Assembly (NCBI GenBank): GCA_945889495.1
Contig: CAMDBU010000008.1
Location: forward strand, 1-64,000
Source: Syntrophobacter sp. SbD2
GTDB taxonomy: Bacteria; Desulfobacterota; Binatia; UBA9968
Direction of reading: 5' to 3'
DNA length: 64,000 bases
Below the pieces are notes generated by a model. That model saw only the letters and a program-made list of their open reading frames with translations, was not told the origin of the DNA and ran no database searches. The position numbers and the translations under genes are program-made. Positions within the stretch are counted from its first letter, which is position 1. Every line of letters starts with the position of its first letter. Positions 33,647 to 42,352 of the stretch are shown piece after piece.

Positions 33647-34699
33647 ATGACAATCAATTTGTTGTTATTGCTGTACCTGTTTTCCTTTCTGCCGGCTGCG
33701 CTGCATGCCCAAACCGCCAAACCCCCAACCCTCGCCGAGCTCGCCAGCTACACCGGCGCCGATCGCGAGAAGATGCTCGCGGCCGGGGCGAAGAAGGAAG
33801 GCAAGCTCACCTGGTACACCGCTTTGGCGGGGGAGTCGTATCGCGAACTGGCCAAGGCCTTCGAGGCCAAATACGGCGTGCAGGTGGAGTCCTACCGCGC
33901 CACCAGTAAGGATCTGATTTCCAAATTTCTCGCCGAGGCGCAGGCCAAGCGCTATTTGATGGACGTGGCGGAGAGCTCCTTGCCGCTGCTGATGTTGATG
34001 CAGGCGCTGAAGCTGATTCAGCCGTTCACCAGCCCGCATATCGGCCGGTTGATTCCCGACGCCAAGGAAGAAGCCGGCAAGGGGCTGATCTACTGGGGCA
34101 CGGTGCGCGAGTCTTACATGGGCTTTGCCTACAACAAAAATAAACTGCCGGCCAACGCGGTGCCGAAGAACTACGACGATTTATTGAAACCGGCGCTCAA
34201 AGGGCGCATGTCGTTCGTGACCACCGACACCGGCTCGCGCACGGTGGGCGGCATGCTGCTTACCAAGGGCGAGGAATATCTCAAGCGGCTGCGCGGCCAA
34301 GAGATCACCATGCATTCGGTTTCCGGCCAGGCGTTGAACGACATGATTATCGGTGGCGAAGTCGAAGCCTCGCCGACGATCTTCCGCAACCACGCCCTGG
34401 TGGCCGCGCAGAAAAAGGCGCCAGTAGCCTGGGTGCCCATGGACATCGTCCCGGCCAGCGCCGGCAGCGCCGCGCTATCATCGCAAGCGCCCCATCCCCA
34501 CGCCGCAGTGCTGTTCGTCGACTTCCTCTTCAGCCCCGACGGCCAAAAAATCCTCGAAGCCTTCGACTACGGCAGCCCAGCCAAGGAGTATGGCTTCAAG
34601 CGCTGGTACGCGGAGAAGGGTTTGAACATCCAACAGCTGGAGAAAGAAATTGATAAGTGGGAGCGGGGGTTGAGGGATCTGGGAAGACGGCAGGGATAG
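33647..34699 (+). CDS. Extracellular solute-binding protein, family 1
   Basis: A 350-residue secreted protein from ATG 33647 with GGAGAGG upstream; earlier codons overlap the RAYT gene and its REP. Signal peptide LLLLLYLFSFLPAALHAQ. Family-1 features: MLAAGAKKEGKLTWYTALAG, SYMGFAYNKNKLPANAVPKN and APHPHAAVLFVDFLFSPDGQ. No permease or ATPase is adjacent, unlike the complete importer at 25-29 kb. Substrate unknown. Confidence 0.85.
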   Translation: MTINLLLLLYLFSFLPAALHAQTAKPPTLAELASYTGADREKMLAAGAKKEGKLTWYTALAGESYRELAKAFEAKYGVQVESYRATSKDLISKFLAEAQAKRYLMDVAESSLPLLMLMQALKLIQPFTSPHIGRLIPDAKEEAGKGLIYWGTVRESYMGFAYNKNKLPANAVPKNYDDLLKPALKGRMSFVTTDTGSRTVGGMLLTKGEEYLKRLRGQEITMHSVSGQALNDMIIGGEVEASPTIFRNHALVAAQKKAPVAWVPMDIVPASAGSAALSSQAPHPHAAVLFVDFLFSPDGQKILEAFDYGSPAKEYGFKRWYAEKGLNIQQLEKEIDKWERGLRDLGRRQG

Positions 34700-34756
34700 T
34701 TTAAATCGTTCAAGCAGTTCAACCGCTGCGCTCCGCTCAAATCGTTGGATTTCGGA

Positions 34757-34797
34757 ATCCGACGTGGGATGGGTTGAGCGCGAGCGAAACCCATCAT
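34757..34797. repeat. GATGGGTTGAGCGCGAGCG palindrome
   Basis: GGATGGGTTGAGCGC pairs with GCGAAACCCATC across a short loop. The family is common between genes in many proteobacteria. It lies after the binding-protein stop. Confidence 0.55.
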
Positions 34798-34858
34798 CTT
34801 TACGATCAATCGCGGTTCAACAGCAGCCGGGAGGCGTTGTAATTCGCGCCTTTGGGAT

Positions 34859-35119
34859 TTACCAGAGCACAGTCAACAGCGCCGGCATGATATTGAAACA
34901 TAAATGAATTAAGTCGCGAGGCCAGTCAGATTGACGTGATGTCTTAGGCCAAACGCTCTGGATAAGCGCGATCGTAGCAAACCGACAAATGCCGGCTGAA
35001 ACCCAGCCGAAGAGCATCAAAATCGCCGGTGGGACGGTCTTCCCTCCGGTGAGAAAGAGTCCCGCGCCGACAGCGCCGATGAAGCAAATTCGCCAATCAA
35101 TTGTTCGAAATCGCGGCAT
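34859..35119 (-). CDS. Small putative membrane protein
   Basis: An 86-residue frame with two hydrophobic stretches (FIGAVGAGLFLTGG and AILMLFGWVSAGICRFATIA) and a hydrophobic end. No family is recognised and no strong ribosome site precedes the ATG. Length, hydrophobic pattern and the lack of any competing gene in 34700-35200 give weak support. It could be noncoding. Confidence 0.35.
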   Translation of the reverse strand: MPRFRTIDWRICFIGAVGAGLFLTGGKTVPPAILMLFGWVSAGICRFATIALIQSVWPKTSRQSDWPRDLIHLCFNIMPALLTVLW

Positions 35120-35201
35120 CGTCTCTCAGCCGTAGGTTTCGGCGCTGTGTGCTGCCATCCATCCTCAGGTTCACGAATCGAAGAAGTCTTGTGGATTACT
35201 A

Positions 35202-36233
35202 TCATTCCCCCAGCAGCTTCTTTAACCGCCCGATAATCTCCGCCGGCTGATTCATCACTTCCTTGGCCAGCGCTTCAATCTCATCGCCGGTGATCAGTTC
35301 GACATCCATGGATTTCTTTTTCGCTTCGGCGAGCAGCTCCGGATCGTTGACGGATTTGACGAAGGCGGCGCGTAGCGTCTTCACGTACTCCGCGGGCAGG
35401 TTGGGCGGGGCCATCATGGGGAAGGCGCCGAAGTCGGCGGTGCCTTGGATGACGTTGGCCAGGCGGCGTGATGCTGCGGGAGTTTGGTACTGGTCCATCA
35501 GTTCGTTCAACGTCGGCGTGTCGGCGATGCGCGGGTCGCGCTTCTTACTCATTTGCATGAGTACGCGGGCGAAGCCGGTCTTGCGCCAGGTGTGGTAGGG
35601 CTCGCGGCTGAAATAGACCGGGATGCTGATGGCGCGGCATTGGATCTCACCGCGTTCGGCGGCGAGATCGACATCGGCGCCGCCCTGGTAGCCCGAGACG
35701 ATTTGAAATTTGGCGCCGATGGTTTCTTCGAGCAGTTTGGGAATGTAGTAGCCGCTGTTGCCGGTGCCGGTGCTGCCGCATTTAGGCGGCGTCGCGGCGG
35801 TGCGCACGTCATTCATATTCGCGTACGGGCTTTTCGCCGCCATGTACATCAGCGGGTAGGAGCGCGTCGTGCTGCCAATCCAGGTGAACTTGGCCCAGTC
35901 GGACTGGACTTCCTTGCGGCCGAGCAGTTGGTCGAAATAGAGCCCGGCGTTGGTGACCACGGTAGTCAAGCCGTCAGGCTTGGCGACGCTGAAAGCATAA
36001 TTGGCCGCCACCGCCGAGCCGGCGCCGGGCATGTTTTGCACGATGATGTTGGGATTGCCGGCGAGGTACTTCGGCATGTAGGACGCGACTAGTCTCGCCC
36101 AGAGATCATGGCCGCTGCCGGCCGGATAACCGACCACGAAGCGAATGGTTTTGCCTTGGTAGTAGGGTGTTTGGGCTTGCAGGTTCGCCGACATGCCGAG
36201 GAATGACAGAAGGATCAGTAGGAAGTTGCGCAT
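35202..36233 (-). CDS. Tripartite tricarboxylate transporter binding protein (TctC/Bug family)
   Basis: A 343-residue secreted receptor with signal LLILLSFLGMSANLQAQ. The Bug signature is TIRFVVGYPAGSGHDLWARL, NIIVQNMPGAGSAVAANYAF and VAKPDGLTTVV. Two Cys residues, in PPKCGSTG and GEIQCRAI, about 55 residues apart, are shared with the proteins at 43520 and 44627 but not with that at 12448, and may form a disulfide. No TctA/TctB genes are present. Likely binds a carboxylate. Confidence 0.87.
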   Translation of the reverse strand: MRNFLLILLSFLGMSANLQAQTPYYQGKTIRFVVGYPAGSGHDLWARLVASYMPKYLAGNPNIIVQNMPGAGSAVAANYAFSVAKPDGLTTVVTNAGLYFDQLLGRKEVQSDWAKFTWIGSTTRSYPLMYMAAKSPYANMNDVRTAATPPKCGSTGTGNSGYYIPKLLEETIGAKFQIVSGYQGGADVDLAAERGEIQCRAISIPVYFSREPYHTWRKTGFARVLMQMSKKRDPRIADTPTLNELMDQYQTPAASRRLANVIQGTADFGAFPMMAPPNLPAEYVKTLRAAFVKSVNDPELLAEAKKKSMDVELITGDEIEALAKEVMNQPAEIIGRLKKLLGE

Positions 36234-36306
36234 GGCCTCACCGTTAGCGCAATTGCGCGGGGCCTGTCAAATTAACGTTGGCGGTGCGCGGTTCGGCTGC
36301 CCGGAG

Positions 36307-36339
36307 TGGAGAGATTTCTCGCTGCGCTCGAAATGACAG
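36307..36339. repeat. GAGATTTCTCGCTGCGCTCG repeat
   Basis: A single copy of a common intergenic repeat (GAGATTTCTCGCTGCGCTCG followed by AAATGACAG). A diverged relative occurs at 51358-51390. It lies upstream of a binding-protein gene. Confidence 0.5.
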
Positions 36340-36421
36340 GCGTGCGATTGACAGTCGGAAGGATGAGATAGTATCGAAGTGGCTAGTGTCACCGCACCGC
36401 AATAAAGGAATCCCTCAGTTC

Positions 36422-37405
36422 ATGAAAAAGAATATTTCCGTGCTGATGTTTTTTGTTAGCTTCGTCTCGCTCACCAATGAAACCTTCGCCGCCAGCGAGC
36501 CGATGCGGCTAAAAATCATTTACTCGTCCTTCACCGGCGCCTATACGCCGCTGTGGCTGGCGGTGGAAGAAAAACTTGGCCGCAAGTACGGCTTGGAATT
36601 CGAAGCGGTGTACGCCGGGCGGGCGCGGCCGCATCAGCTGCTGCTCAGCGGCGATGCGCAATACGTCGTCTCTACTGGCACCGGCGTGGTGTCGAGCTAT
36701 GCCGTGGGCACCAAAGATTTGGTCATCATCGCTTCCTTCGTCAACGCCACCGGCTCGTCGATCTTCACCAAGCCGCAGATCACGACGGCGAAAGAATTGC
36801 GCGGCAAGACCGTGGCGTCGGGCCGGCCCGGTGCGGTGTCGGATATTTTGTTGCATTACATTCTCAAGCGGAAGCTCGCTTTGGAGCCGGGGCGGGACGT
36901 CAAGATCGTCAACGTCGGCGACACGCCGGCGATCCTGCCGGCGCTGGAGAAAGGCGTGGTCGACGGCGCAATGTTGACGACGCCGTCTCGGCTGGTCGCC
37001 AAGCGCGCTGGTTTTCGCGAGCTGGTCGACTTCGACGAACTCGGCGTGCAGTATCCTTATGTCGGCATCTCGACGCTCAAGGCCAACGTCAAAAAGAGCC
37101 CGGACGTGACGCTCCGCGTAGTGCGCGCGCTGACCGACGGCGTGCACCTGTTTCGCAGCAACCGCGAACGCAGCATGACGACCATGAAAAAATATCTGCG
37201 CGGCGCCAGCGACGAGATGCTGGACGAGACCTACAGCTACTTCAGCTCGCGCATGCCGCGCTTTCCCTATCCGTCGGTGGAAGCGATTCGCACCGCATTG
37301 GAGATGATGGTCGATCAGTTTCCCCAGGCTATGAGCGTCGATCCGAACGAAGTCGTCGATATGTCTTATGTGAAGCAAGTCGAAAGCAGCGCCGGCGCGA
37401 AATAG
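36422..37405 (+). CDS. ABC-type solute-binding protein, NMT1/SsuA-like
   Basis: A 327-residue protein from ATG 36422 (AAAGGAA upstream) with signal peptide SVLMFFVSFVSLTNETFAA. The frame upstream of this ATG translates a repeat and is rejected. NMT1 markers: AYTPLWLAVEEKLGRKYGLE, LRGKTVASGRPGAVSDILLH and DGAMLTTPSRLVAKRAGF. It is followed after 9 bp by a second NMT1-like gene, so the two are probably co-expressed and may bind related ligands. No permease or ATPase nearby. Confidence 0.86.
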   Translation: MKKNISVLMFFVSFVSLTNETFAASEPMRLKIIYSSFTGAYTPLWLAVEEKLGRKYGLEFEAVYAGRARPHQLLLSGDAQYVVSTGTGVVSSYAVGTKDLVIIASFVNATGSSIFTKPQITTAKELRGKTVASGRPGAVSDILLHYILKRKLALEPGRDVKIVNVGDTPAILPALEKGVVDGAMLTTPSRLVAKRAGFRELVDFDELGVQYPYVGISTLKANVKKSPDVTLRVVRALTDGVHLFRSNRERSMTTMKKYLRGASDEMLDETYSYFSSRMPRFPYPSVEAIRTALEMMVDQFPQAMSVDPNEVVDMSYVKQVESSAGAK

Positions 37406-37414
37406 GCAATTGCC

Positions 37415-38413
37415 ATGACCGCAAGCTCGATCGCCGGACTATTATTCACTTTGTCGATGCTCGCTCGCTTCACGCCGGCGGCCACGGCGGCGGAATCACC
37501 GCCATTGGAACGGATCAACTTCGGTTTCAGCGCCGCCGGCTCGGTGGCGTCGGCGCCGTTGTGGATGGCCCAGGATAGTGGCGCGTTCAAGAAATATGGC
37601 CTCGACGTCAAACTGATTTTTCTCGCCGGCGGCTTGGCGCCGGTGGCGGTGATGGCCGGCGAAGTGCCCTTCGCGCTGATGTCGTCCGGCGTCATGGTGC
37701 CGGCGGCGCTGCGCGGCGCCGATCTCGTCATGGTCGCGGCGCTGAGCAATTATTTGAATCAGGTGCTGGCGGTGGCGCCGGAGTTTGCCGACGTGAAGCA
37801 GCTCAAGGGCAAGCGCATGGCGATTCAGCGCCTGGGCGATTTGACCCATATCGCGGCACGCGAAGCGTTGAAGAACATCGGCCTCGCCGAGTCGGACTTG
37901 CAGATGCAGCAGATCGGCGGCGGGCCGGCGCGCTTCACCGCGCTGCAAACCGGCAACGTCCAAGCCGCGATCCTAACCCCGCCCTACAGCACCCGAGCGC
38001 GCAAGTTGGGCTACCGGGTGCCGGTCAATCTTTACGACCTAAAAATTCCCTTCATCGGCACTGGCGTGGTGACGACCAAACAATTGGTCGCGACGCGCCG
38101 GCCGCTGGTGCTGAATCTACTTCGGGCGATCGCCGAAGGCATTCGCTTCTACAAACGCGAGCGCGACGCGCCGGTCAAGATCGCCGAGCGCTATTTGCCC
38201 GGCGCGGCACGGGAAGAGATCGCCGACGCGCTGGATCATTACAACCGCGATTTAGATGAGCGGCCGTTCCCACGCCCAGAGGGCTTCAAGATCGCCCTGG
38301 AATTGACCGCCCAGCAGACGCCCTTGGCCAAAGGCGTCGATGCCGAGCGCTTCATCGATCTGTCGCTGTTGCGTGAGTTGGAGCGCGGCGGGTTTTTTAG
38401 TGGCGCGAAATGA
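37415..38413 (+). CDS. ABC-type solute-binding protein, NMT1/SsuA-like
   Basis: A 332-residue secreted binding protein with signal peptide LLFTLSMLARFTPAATAAE. Markers: ASAPLWMAQDSGAFKKYGLD, a MAGEVPFALMSSGVMV pocket strand and LKGKRMAIQRLGDLTHIA. It is the second gene of a two-gene unit with 36422-37405. Substrate unknown. The gene ends just before a CACGAAG palindrome, where the transcript may end. Confidence 0.86.
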   Translation: MTASSIAGLLFTLSMLARFTPAATAAESPPLERINFGFSAAGSVASAPLWMAQDSGAFKKYGLDVKLIFLAGGLAPVAVMAGEVPFALMSSGVMVPAALRGADLVMVAALSNYLNQVLAVAPEFADVKQLKGKRMAIQRLGDLTHIAAREALKNIGLAESDLQMQQIGGGPARFTALQTGNVQAAILTPPYSTRARKLGYRVPVNLYDLKIPFIGTGVVTTKQLVATRRPLVLNLLRAIAEGIRFYKRERDAPVKIAERYLPGAAREEIADALDHYNRDLDERPFPRPEGFKIALELTAQQTPLAKGVDAERFIDLSLLRELERGGFFSGAK

Positions 38414-38454
38414 TTCGGCATCGACACGGATTTGCGGTTGATCGATGCCGATTG

Positions 38455-38528
38455 TTCACCACGAAGACACGAAGAGCGCGAAGGGTTCGGAGAAGTTATT
38501 GTTACGAACTTCGTGCCTTCGTGGTGAG
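38455..38528. repeat. CACCACGAAGACACGAAG palindrome
   Basis: TTCACCACGAAGACACGAAG at the left pairs with CTTCGTGCCTTCGTGGTGA at the right. It lies between convergent genes and belongs to the same family as the outer stem at 13521-13597. Confidence 0.7.
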
Positions 38529-38560
38529 AGAGCAATTCCCTCATCGCAGCGCATCTCGAT

Positions 38561-39784
38561 CTACTTCCAGCTCGGCAATAAGCCGAGCAGGAAATCCAAG
38601 TGGGCGATCAGGTAGATGAGCACGGAGACGGCGCAGAGCAGCAGATAGCCGATTTGAATCCATTCGGATTTTGTCAACGATCGTGGATGGAGCAAGCGCC
38701 GATGCAGCTCTGGCGCCAGCGCCAGGGCTTGCTGGCGCAGGGTCGGCATGGCGAGCAGATCGGCGACGATGTTGTAGCCGTCCATTTCCAAAAAATTAAA
38801 CGGATAGAGATTGATCAGCGCGCCTTCCCAGAGCACCACGCCGATGCCGAAGAGAAACGCTTGGGCCAAGCCGGGGCCGGTCTGGTAGGCGGCAAGAAAC
38901 GCCACGCTGCCCCAGAAAAGTTCCACCAGCGGGCCGGCGAGATCGACGACCACGCGGGCCTTGCGGGTTGACATGAAGATGTCGGTGACATCGGCGTAAA
39001 AGGTCGGCAGCACGCCTTGCAGGAGAAAGAATCCCAATTCACGCACCCGCCGGCCATAGGCTTTGCACGCCAGCGCATGCACGGTGACGTGCATCATCGA
39101 CACCGCCAGGAGCGACGTTAGTATGATCGCCGTGCTGCGCCACGGTGTGGCCGATAGCATTTGAGTGAATTGCTTCGCCCGCGGACTCAAGTGCAGCGCG
39201 GCGACGCCGGCTAGGACCGCGATCGCCAAGGTCATCACCAGGGTGACCGGATGGAACAGGACAAAGCCGCCGCAGCGGTAGATGGCGCCGCACAGCCGGT
39301 CGGCGTTGGGCAGCGTGAAAGCCAACCGGCGCCAGTATTTGGCCGCCGAGTTGATGCCGATGACCCAGAGATTTTCCTGGTTGCGCGCCAGGCTTTGCTG
39401 CAGCGCTAAATTTTCCCTTTCGACCAGCAGGCCGGCTTCGGAGAGTTTGGCGAGCACTGGGCGGATCTGCGCCGCGGTGAAATCGCCGAAGCGCTCTTGA
39501 CAGGCGCCGGCAATTTCCTCGACGCAATGGCCGCCGTCAAACCGTTCCCAGAGAAACGCTTCGCGCTCGTCGATCAATAGGTAACGGTCCTGGCGCAGAT
39601 TTTTCAGGATGAAGTTGCGCCGGCCGTCGGGGCTTTGCGGTTGGGCGGTGATCTCCCAGGTTTCCCTCTCGACGCGCCGCGGCCGGTAGCCCAGGTAGGC
39701 CTGGTCGCTGTCGATATGGTGGATTTCAAATCCCGCTTCACCGCTCTGGCGGGTGAGCAGTTGCAGCTTGGCCGGTTGATCCAT
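38561..39784 (-). CDS. M50-like membrane protein with PqqD-like N-terminus, catalytic Glu missing
   Basis: A 407-residue protein. Residues about 55-125 look like a PqqD-type winged-helix domain (LIDEREAFLWERFDGGHCVE). From about 165 come membrane segments arranged as in M50/site-2-type peptidases. The zinc motif region reads MHVTVHALACKAYGRRV: the HxxxH spacing is kept (His232, His236) but the catalytic Glu of HExxH is Val. The second motif is intact-looking (NLYPFNFLEMDGY, Asp335). It starts 6 bp after the cNMP-binding gene. I infer a pseudo-protease or a membrane scaffold controlled by cNMP. Confidence 0.75.
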   Translation of the reverse strand: MDQPAKLQLLTRQSGEAGFEIHHIDSDQAYLGYRPRRVERETWEITAQPQSPDGRRNFILKNLRQDRYLLIDEREAFLWERFDGGHCVEEIAGACQERFGDFTAAQIRPVLAKLSEAGLLVERENLALQQSLARNQENLWVIGINSAAKYWRRLAFTLPNADRLCGAIYRCGGFVLFHPVTLVMTLAIAVLAGVAALHLSPRAKQFTQMLSATPWRSTAIILTSLLAVSMMHVTVHALACKAYGRRVRELGFFLLQGVLPTFYADVTDIFMSTRKARVVVDLAGPLVELFWGSVAFLAAYQTGPGLAQAFLFGIGVVLWEGALINLYPFNFLEMDGYNIVADLLAMPTLRQQALALAPELHRRLLHPRSLTKSEWIQIGYLLLCAVSVLIYLIAHLDFLLGLLPSWK

Positions 39785-39790
39785 GGGCGT

Positions 39791-40306
39791 TCAGGTGGAT
39801 TTGCGGCCGAACAACGATTGGGCGCCGGAAATATAGCCGGTGGCTTCCAGGGCCCAACGGATGGCGTCGCGGCTTTGCTCGTTGGTGACGCGCAGTCGCT
39901 CGATGAAGATCGTCACCAGCCGGTAGCAGATCTTCGCCGCCATCTCCGGGTGATAGGAAAAAATATCGTGGAAAACGCTGCGGTCCAGGCGCCACAGGAC
40001 GGTGTCGGTTTCGGCGCTGGCGCTGGCCGAGCGCGGCGCATTGTCGAACAATCCCATCTCACCGAAGAAATCGCCGACTTCGAAGCGCGTCAGCACCATC
40101 TCGACATCGCCGCTGACATGTTTACTGACCACCACCGTGCCGCGCTCGACGATATAGAGCGCGTCGGAGTCATCCATCTCGCGAAAAATCAGAGAGCCGG
40201 CGGCGAACTTCTTGGCGATCAGGAGCGGCGCCAAGTTGGCCATGGAGTCGGCTTCCAGGTCTTGGAACAGCACGACCTTGGGCAGAATATCGGGGATGTT
40301 GGCCAT
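39791..40306 (-). CDS. Stand-alone cyclic-nucleotide-binding domain protein
   Basis: About 171 residues from ATG 40306. A cNMP-binding beta-roll is clear: SLIFREMDDSDALYIVERG, then VGDFFGEMGLFDNAPRSASA, the phosphate-binding cassette. After the domain come only helices (MAAKICYRLVTIFIERLRV), with no Crp-type helix-turn-helix, so it is not a transcription factor. It is translated just ahead of the M50-like gene (6 bp gap) and may regulate it. Confidence 0.85.
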   Translation of the reverse strand: MANIPDILPKVVLFQDLEADSMANLAPLLIAKKFAAGSLIFREMDDSDALYIVERGTVVVSKHVSGDVEMVLTRFEVGDFFGEMGLFDNAPRSASASAETDTVLWRLDRSVFHDIFSYHPEMAAKICYRLVTIFIERLRVTNEQSRDAIRWALEATGYISGAQSLFGRKST

Positions 40307-40494
40307 GGGCGGATAATCTTTAGCGCGGATGCTAGCGGGCGCGCTAACAAAGCGCAAGCAAGCTTGGGGCAGGGTTCAGGGCGGCTCCGGGTAATCCATG
40401 ACGAAACCATCAGAACGGGACAGGAGCGCGGAGAATTGATATAGAGAATTGAAACCGCGGCGAGCTTGTCGCGGTCTCGATTGCGAATTCCCGA

Positions 40495-41199
40495 ATGTCT
40501 CAAACCATGGAACGGCTGATTTTATTCGACATCGACGGCACGCTGACGCGGACGCAGAATGGCTATCTGCCGTTCAACGAGGCGATTCTCGAAACTTTCG
40601 GTTTTGCCGGCGACATTCGCACCGTGGTGCCGGACGGCAATACCGATCCGCTAATCGTGAAAGATATCTTCGCCAAGGCCAATATTCCGATCGACGTCGA
40701 CGACGTGGGCTGGCGGCAATTCTCCGCCAACCTTTGCGCCAGCTATGGCCAGCATGTTGGCCGCGCGACGACCTCCGTGCGGCCGCTGCCCGGAGCGCGG
40801 GAATTACTCCAAGCACTTTCGCTGCGCGATGATTTCACCGCCAGCGTGGTAACGGGCAATTTTGAAGCTAGCGCCATGGTCAAGTTGACCGCGGCGGGAC
40901 TCGACGACTATCTGATCCGCGGCGCCTACGCTAGCGACTCCGAGCACCGGCCGGACTTGCCGGCGATCGCTAAAAGGCGCTGGGAAGAATGGACCGGGCG
41001 CACCCTTGCGCCGGATCGCTGCGTCATTGTCGGCGACACGCCAAAAGATTTGGACTGCGCCCGCGCCAACCGGATGAAATGTGTACTTGTCGGCACCGGC
41101 CGTTATCCGGTAGAAGAGTTGCAATATTGGCGGCCCGACGCTTGCCTGGCGGATTTGAGCGATACGGACGAAGTGGTCGGGTTGTTGGCGCGGCTGTGA
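40495..41199 (+). CDS. HAD-family hydrolase, phosphoglycolate-phosphatase-like
   Basis: A 234-residue HAD phosphatase. Motif I is LILFDIDGTLTR (Asp10, Asp12), motif II is in ASVVTGNF, and motif IV is CVIVGDTPKDLDCAR. The cap domain of about 70 residues fits the phosphoglycolate phosphatase/beta-phosphoglucomutase branch. The ATG at 40495 is followed by another four codons later. Cytosolic; substrate a small phosphate ester. Divergent from the cNMP/M50-like pair. Confidence 0.87.
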   Translation: MSQTMERLILFDIDGTLTRTQNGYLPFNEAILETFGFAGDIRTVVPDGNTDPLIVKDIFAKANIPIDVDDVGWRQFSANLCASYGQHVGRATTSVRPLPGARELLQALSLRDDFTASVVTGNFEASAMVKLTAAGLDDYLIRGAYASDSEHRPDLPAIAKRRWEEWTGRTLAPDRCVIVGDTPKDLDCARANRMKCVLVGTGRYPVEELQYWRPDACLADLSDTDEVVGLLARL

Positions 41200-41212
41200 A
41201 ATGCCTTTCGGA

Positions 41213-41302
41213 GTCCTTCGACGGGCTCAGGACGAACGGAGACGGAGCGGAACTGATTGATCAATCGATTCCGTTCATGCTGAGCCTGTCGAAGCATGTT
41301 CC
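41213..41302. repeat. TCCTTCGACGGGCTCAGGACG palindrome
   Basis: Left arm AGTCCTTCGACGGGCTCAGG with GACGAACGG; right arm CCGTTCATGCTGAGCCTGTC with GAAGCATGTT. The arms pair with many mismatches and include the internal inverted TTGATCAATC. Same family as 3562-3690 and 51475-51590. Confidence 0.65.
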
Positions 41303-41333
41303 TTAATTATCGACGGCTACTTGGGAGGTCATC

Positions 41334-42335
41334 ATGCGTTATCGAACCATCGGCAGCACCGGCGTGAAAATATCCGAGATTGGTTTTGGCTGCGGCAACA
41401 ATGCGGTCTTGATGGTCAAGGCGCCCTATGACGAGCAGGTCAAAGTCGTGCGGCGCGCGCTTGACGCCGGCATCACGTTTTTCGACACCGCCTTTGCCTA
41501 CGGCTTGGGGAAATCGGAACAGAACTTGGGCCGCATCTTGAAAGACATTGGCGCCAATCCGGTGATCTCGACCAAGATTCGCCTCGACGCCGACTGCGTG
41601 AGCGACATCAAGGCGGCGACCATCCGCGCCGTCGAAGCCGGCCTCGACCGGCTCGGCCGCGAGCGCGTCGACTTCGTCCAGCTCCACACCCGCGTGACCA
41701 TGGCTCGTGGCGCGGGTCAGCGCTTCAGCCTGGCGCCGCAGGATGTGCTCGGGTCCAATGGCGTCATTGATGGATTCAAAGCCATGCGCGAGCGCGGCAA
41801 AGTGGGCTTTTTTGGTTTCAGCGGCTTGGGCGAAACCCCGGCGCTGCACGAGCTGGTCGACAGCGGCGAGTTTCACGGCTTTCAGTGCTACTACAATCTC
41901 CTCAACCCCAGCGCCGGCCAGCCGGTACCGAAAGATTTTAGCGCGCAAGACTACGGCTTGATCCTGGAGCGCACCGCCGCCAAAGGCATGGGCGCTTTCA
42001 TCATTCGTATTCTTGCCGCCGGCGCGCTCACCGCCGACCCCAGCGCCGGCGGAGGCGGCAGCGGTAATACGCTGTCGCCGGGCTCCGATTATCCGCTAGA
42101 TCTTGCGCGCACGGAAAAAGTGAAGGCGGCGCTGGGGGTCGCCGGCAAGGATTTAACCCAAGCGGCGATTCGCTTCGGCTTGATGCATCGGACCACCGCG
42201 GCCGTACTGGTAGGATTTTCCAATACCACGCATGTGGATGAGGCGGTGGCTTGTGCGGAGATGGTAGGGTTATCGGACGCGCAGATGGGCAAGATGAGAA
42301 ATCTCTGGGCTAGCGACTTTAACCGATCACAATAG
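41334..42335 (+). CDS. Aldo/keto reductase
   Basis: A 333-residue NADPH-dependent reductase of the AKR superfamily. GGGAGG precedes the ATG. The N-terminal pattern is TIGSTGVKISEIGFGCG; catalytic Asp/Tyr are in FFDTAFAYGLGKSEQNLG, Lys in VISTKIRL and His in DFVQLHTRV. GFSGLGETPALHEL is a barrel-end loop. A glycine-rich insertion (SAGGGGSGNTLSPG) near residue 240 is atypical. It is followed after 17 bp by an ornithine-cyclodeaminase-like gene, likely one operon. Confidence 0.87.
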   Translation: MRYRTIGSTGVKISEIGFGCGNNAVLMVKAPYDEQVKVVRRALDAGITFFDTAFAYGLGKSEQNLGRILKDIGANPVISTKIRLDADCVSDIKAATIRAVEAGLDRLGRERVDFVQLHTRVTMARGAGQRFSLAPQDVLGSNGVIDGFKAMRERGKVGFFGFSGLGETPALHELVDSGEFHGFQCYYNLLNPSAGQPVPKDFSAQDYGLILERTAAKGMGAFIIRILAAGALTADPSAGGGGSGNTLSPGSDYPLDLARTEKVKAALGVAGKDLTQAAIRFGLMHRTTAAVLVGFSNTTHVDEAVACAEMVGLSDAQMGKMRNLWASDFNRSQ

Positions 42336-42352
42336 TTAAAAGGAGCTTTGCG

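Noticed and set aside
33226-33720. Minus-strand 164-codon ORF across the RAYT
   Set aside because: Shadow of the transposase and of the REP hairpins; no family features.
36423-37378. Minus-strand 289-codon ORF over a binding-protein gene
   Set aside because: His/Arg-rich shadow of the NMT1-like gene; no start context.
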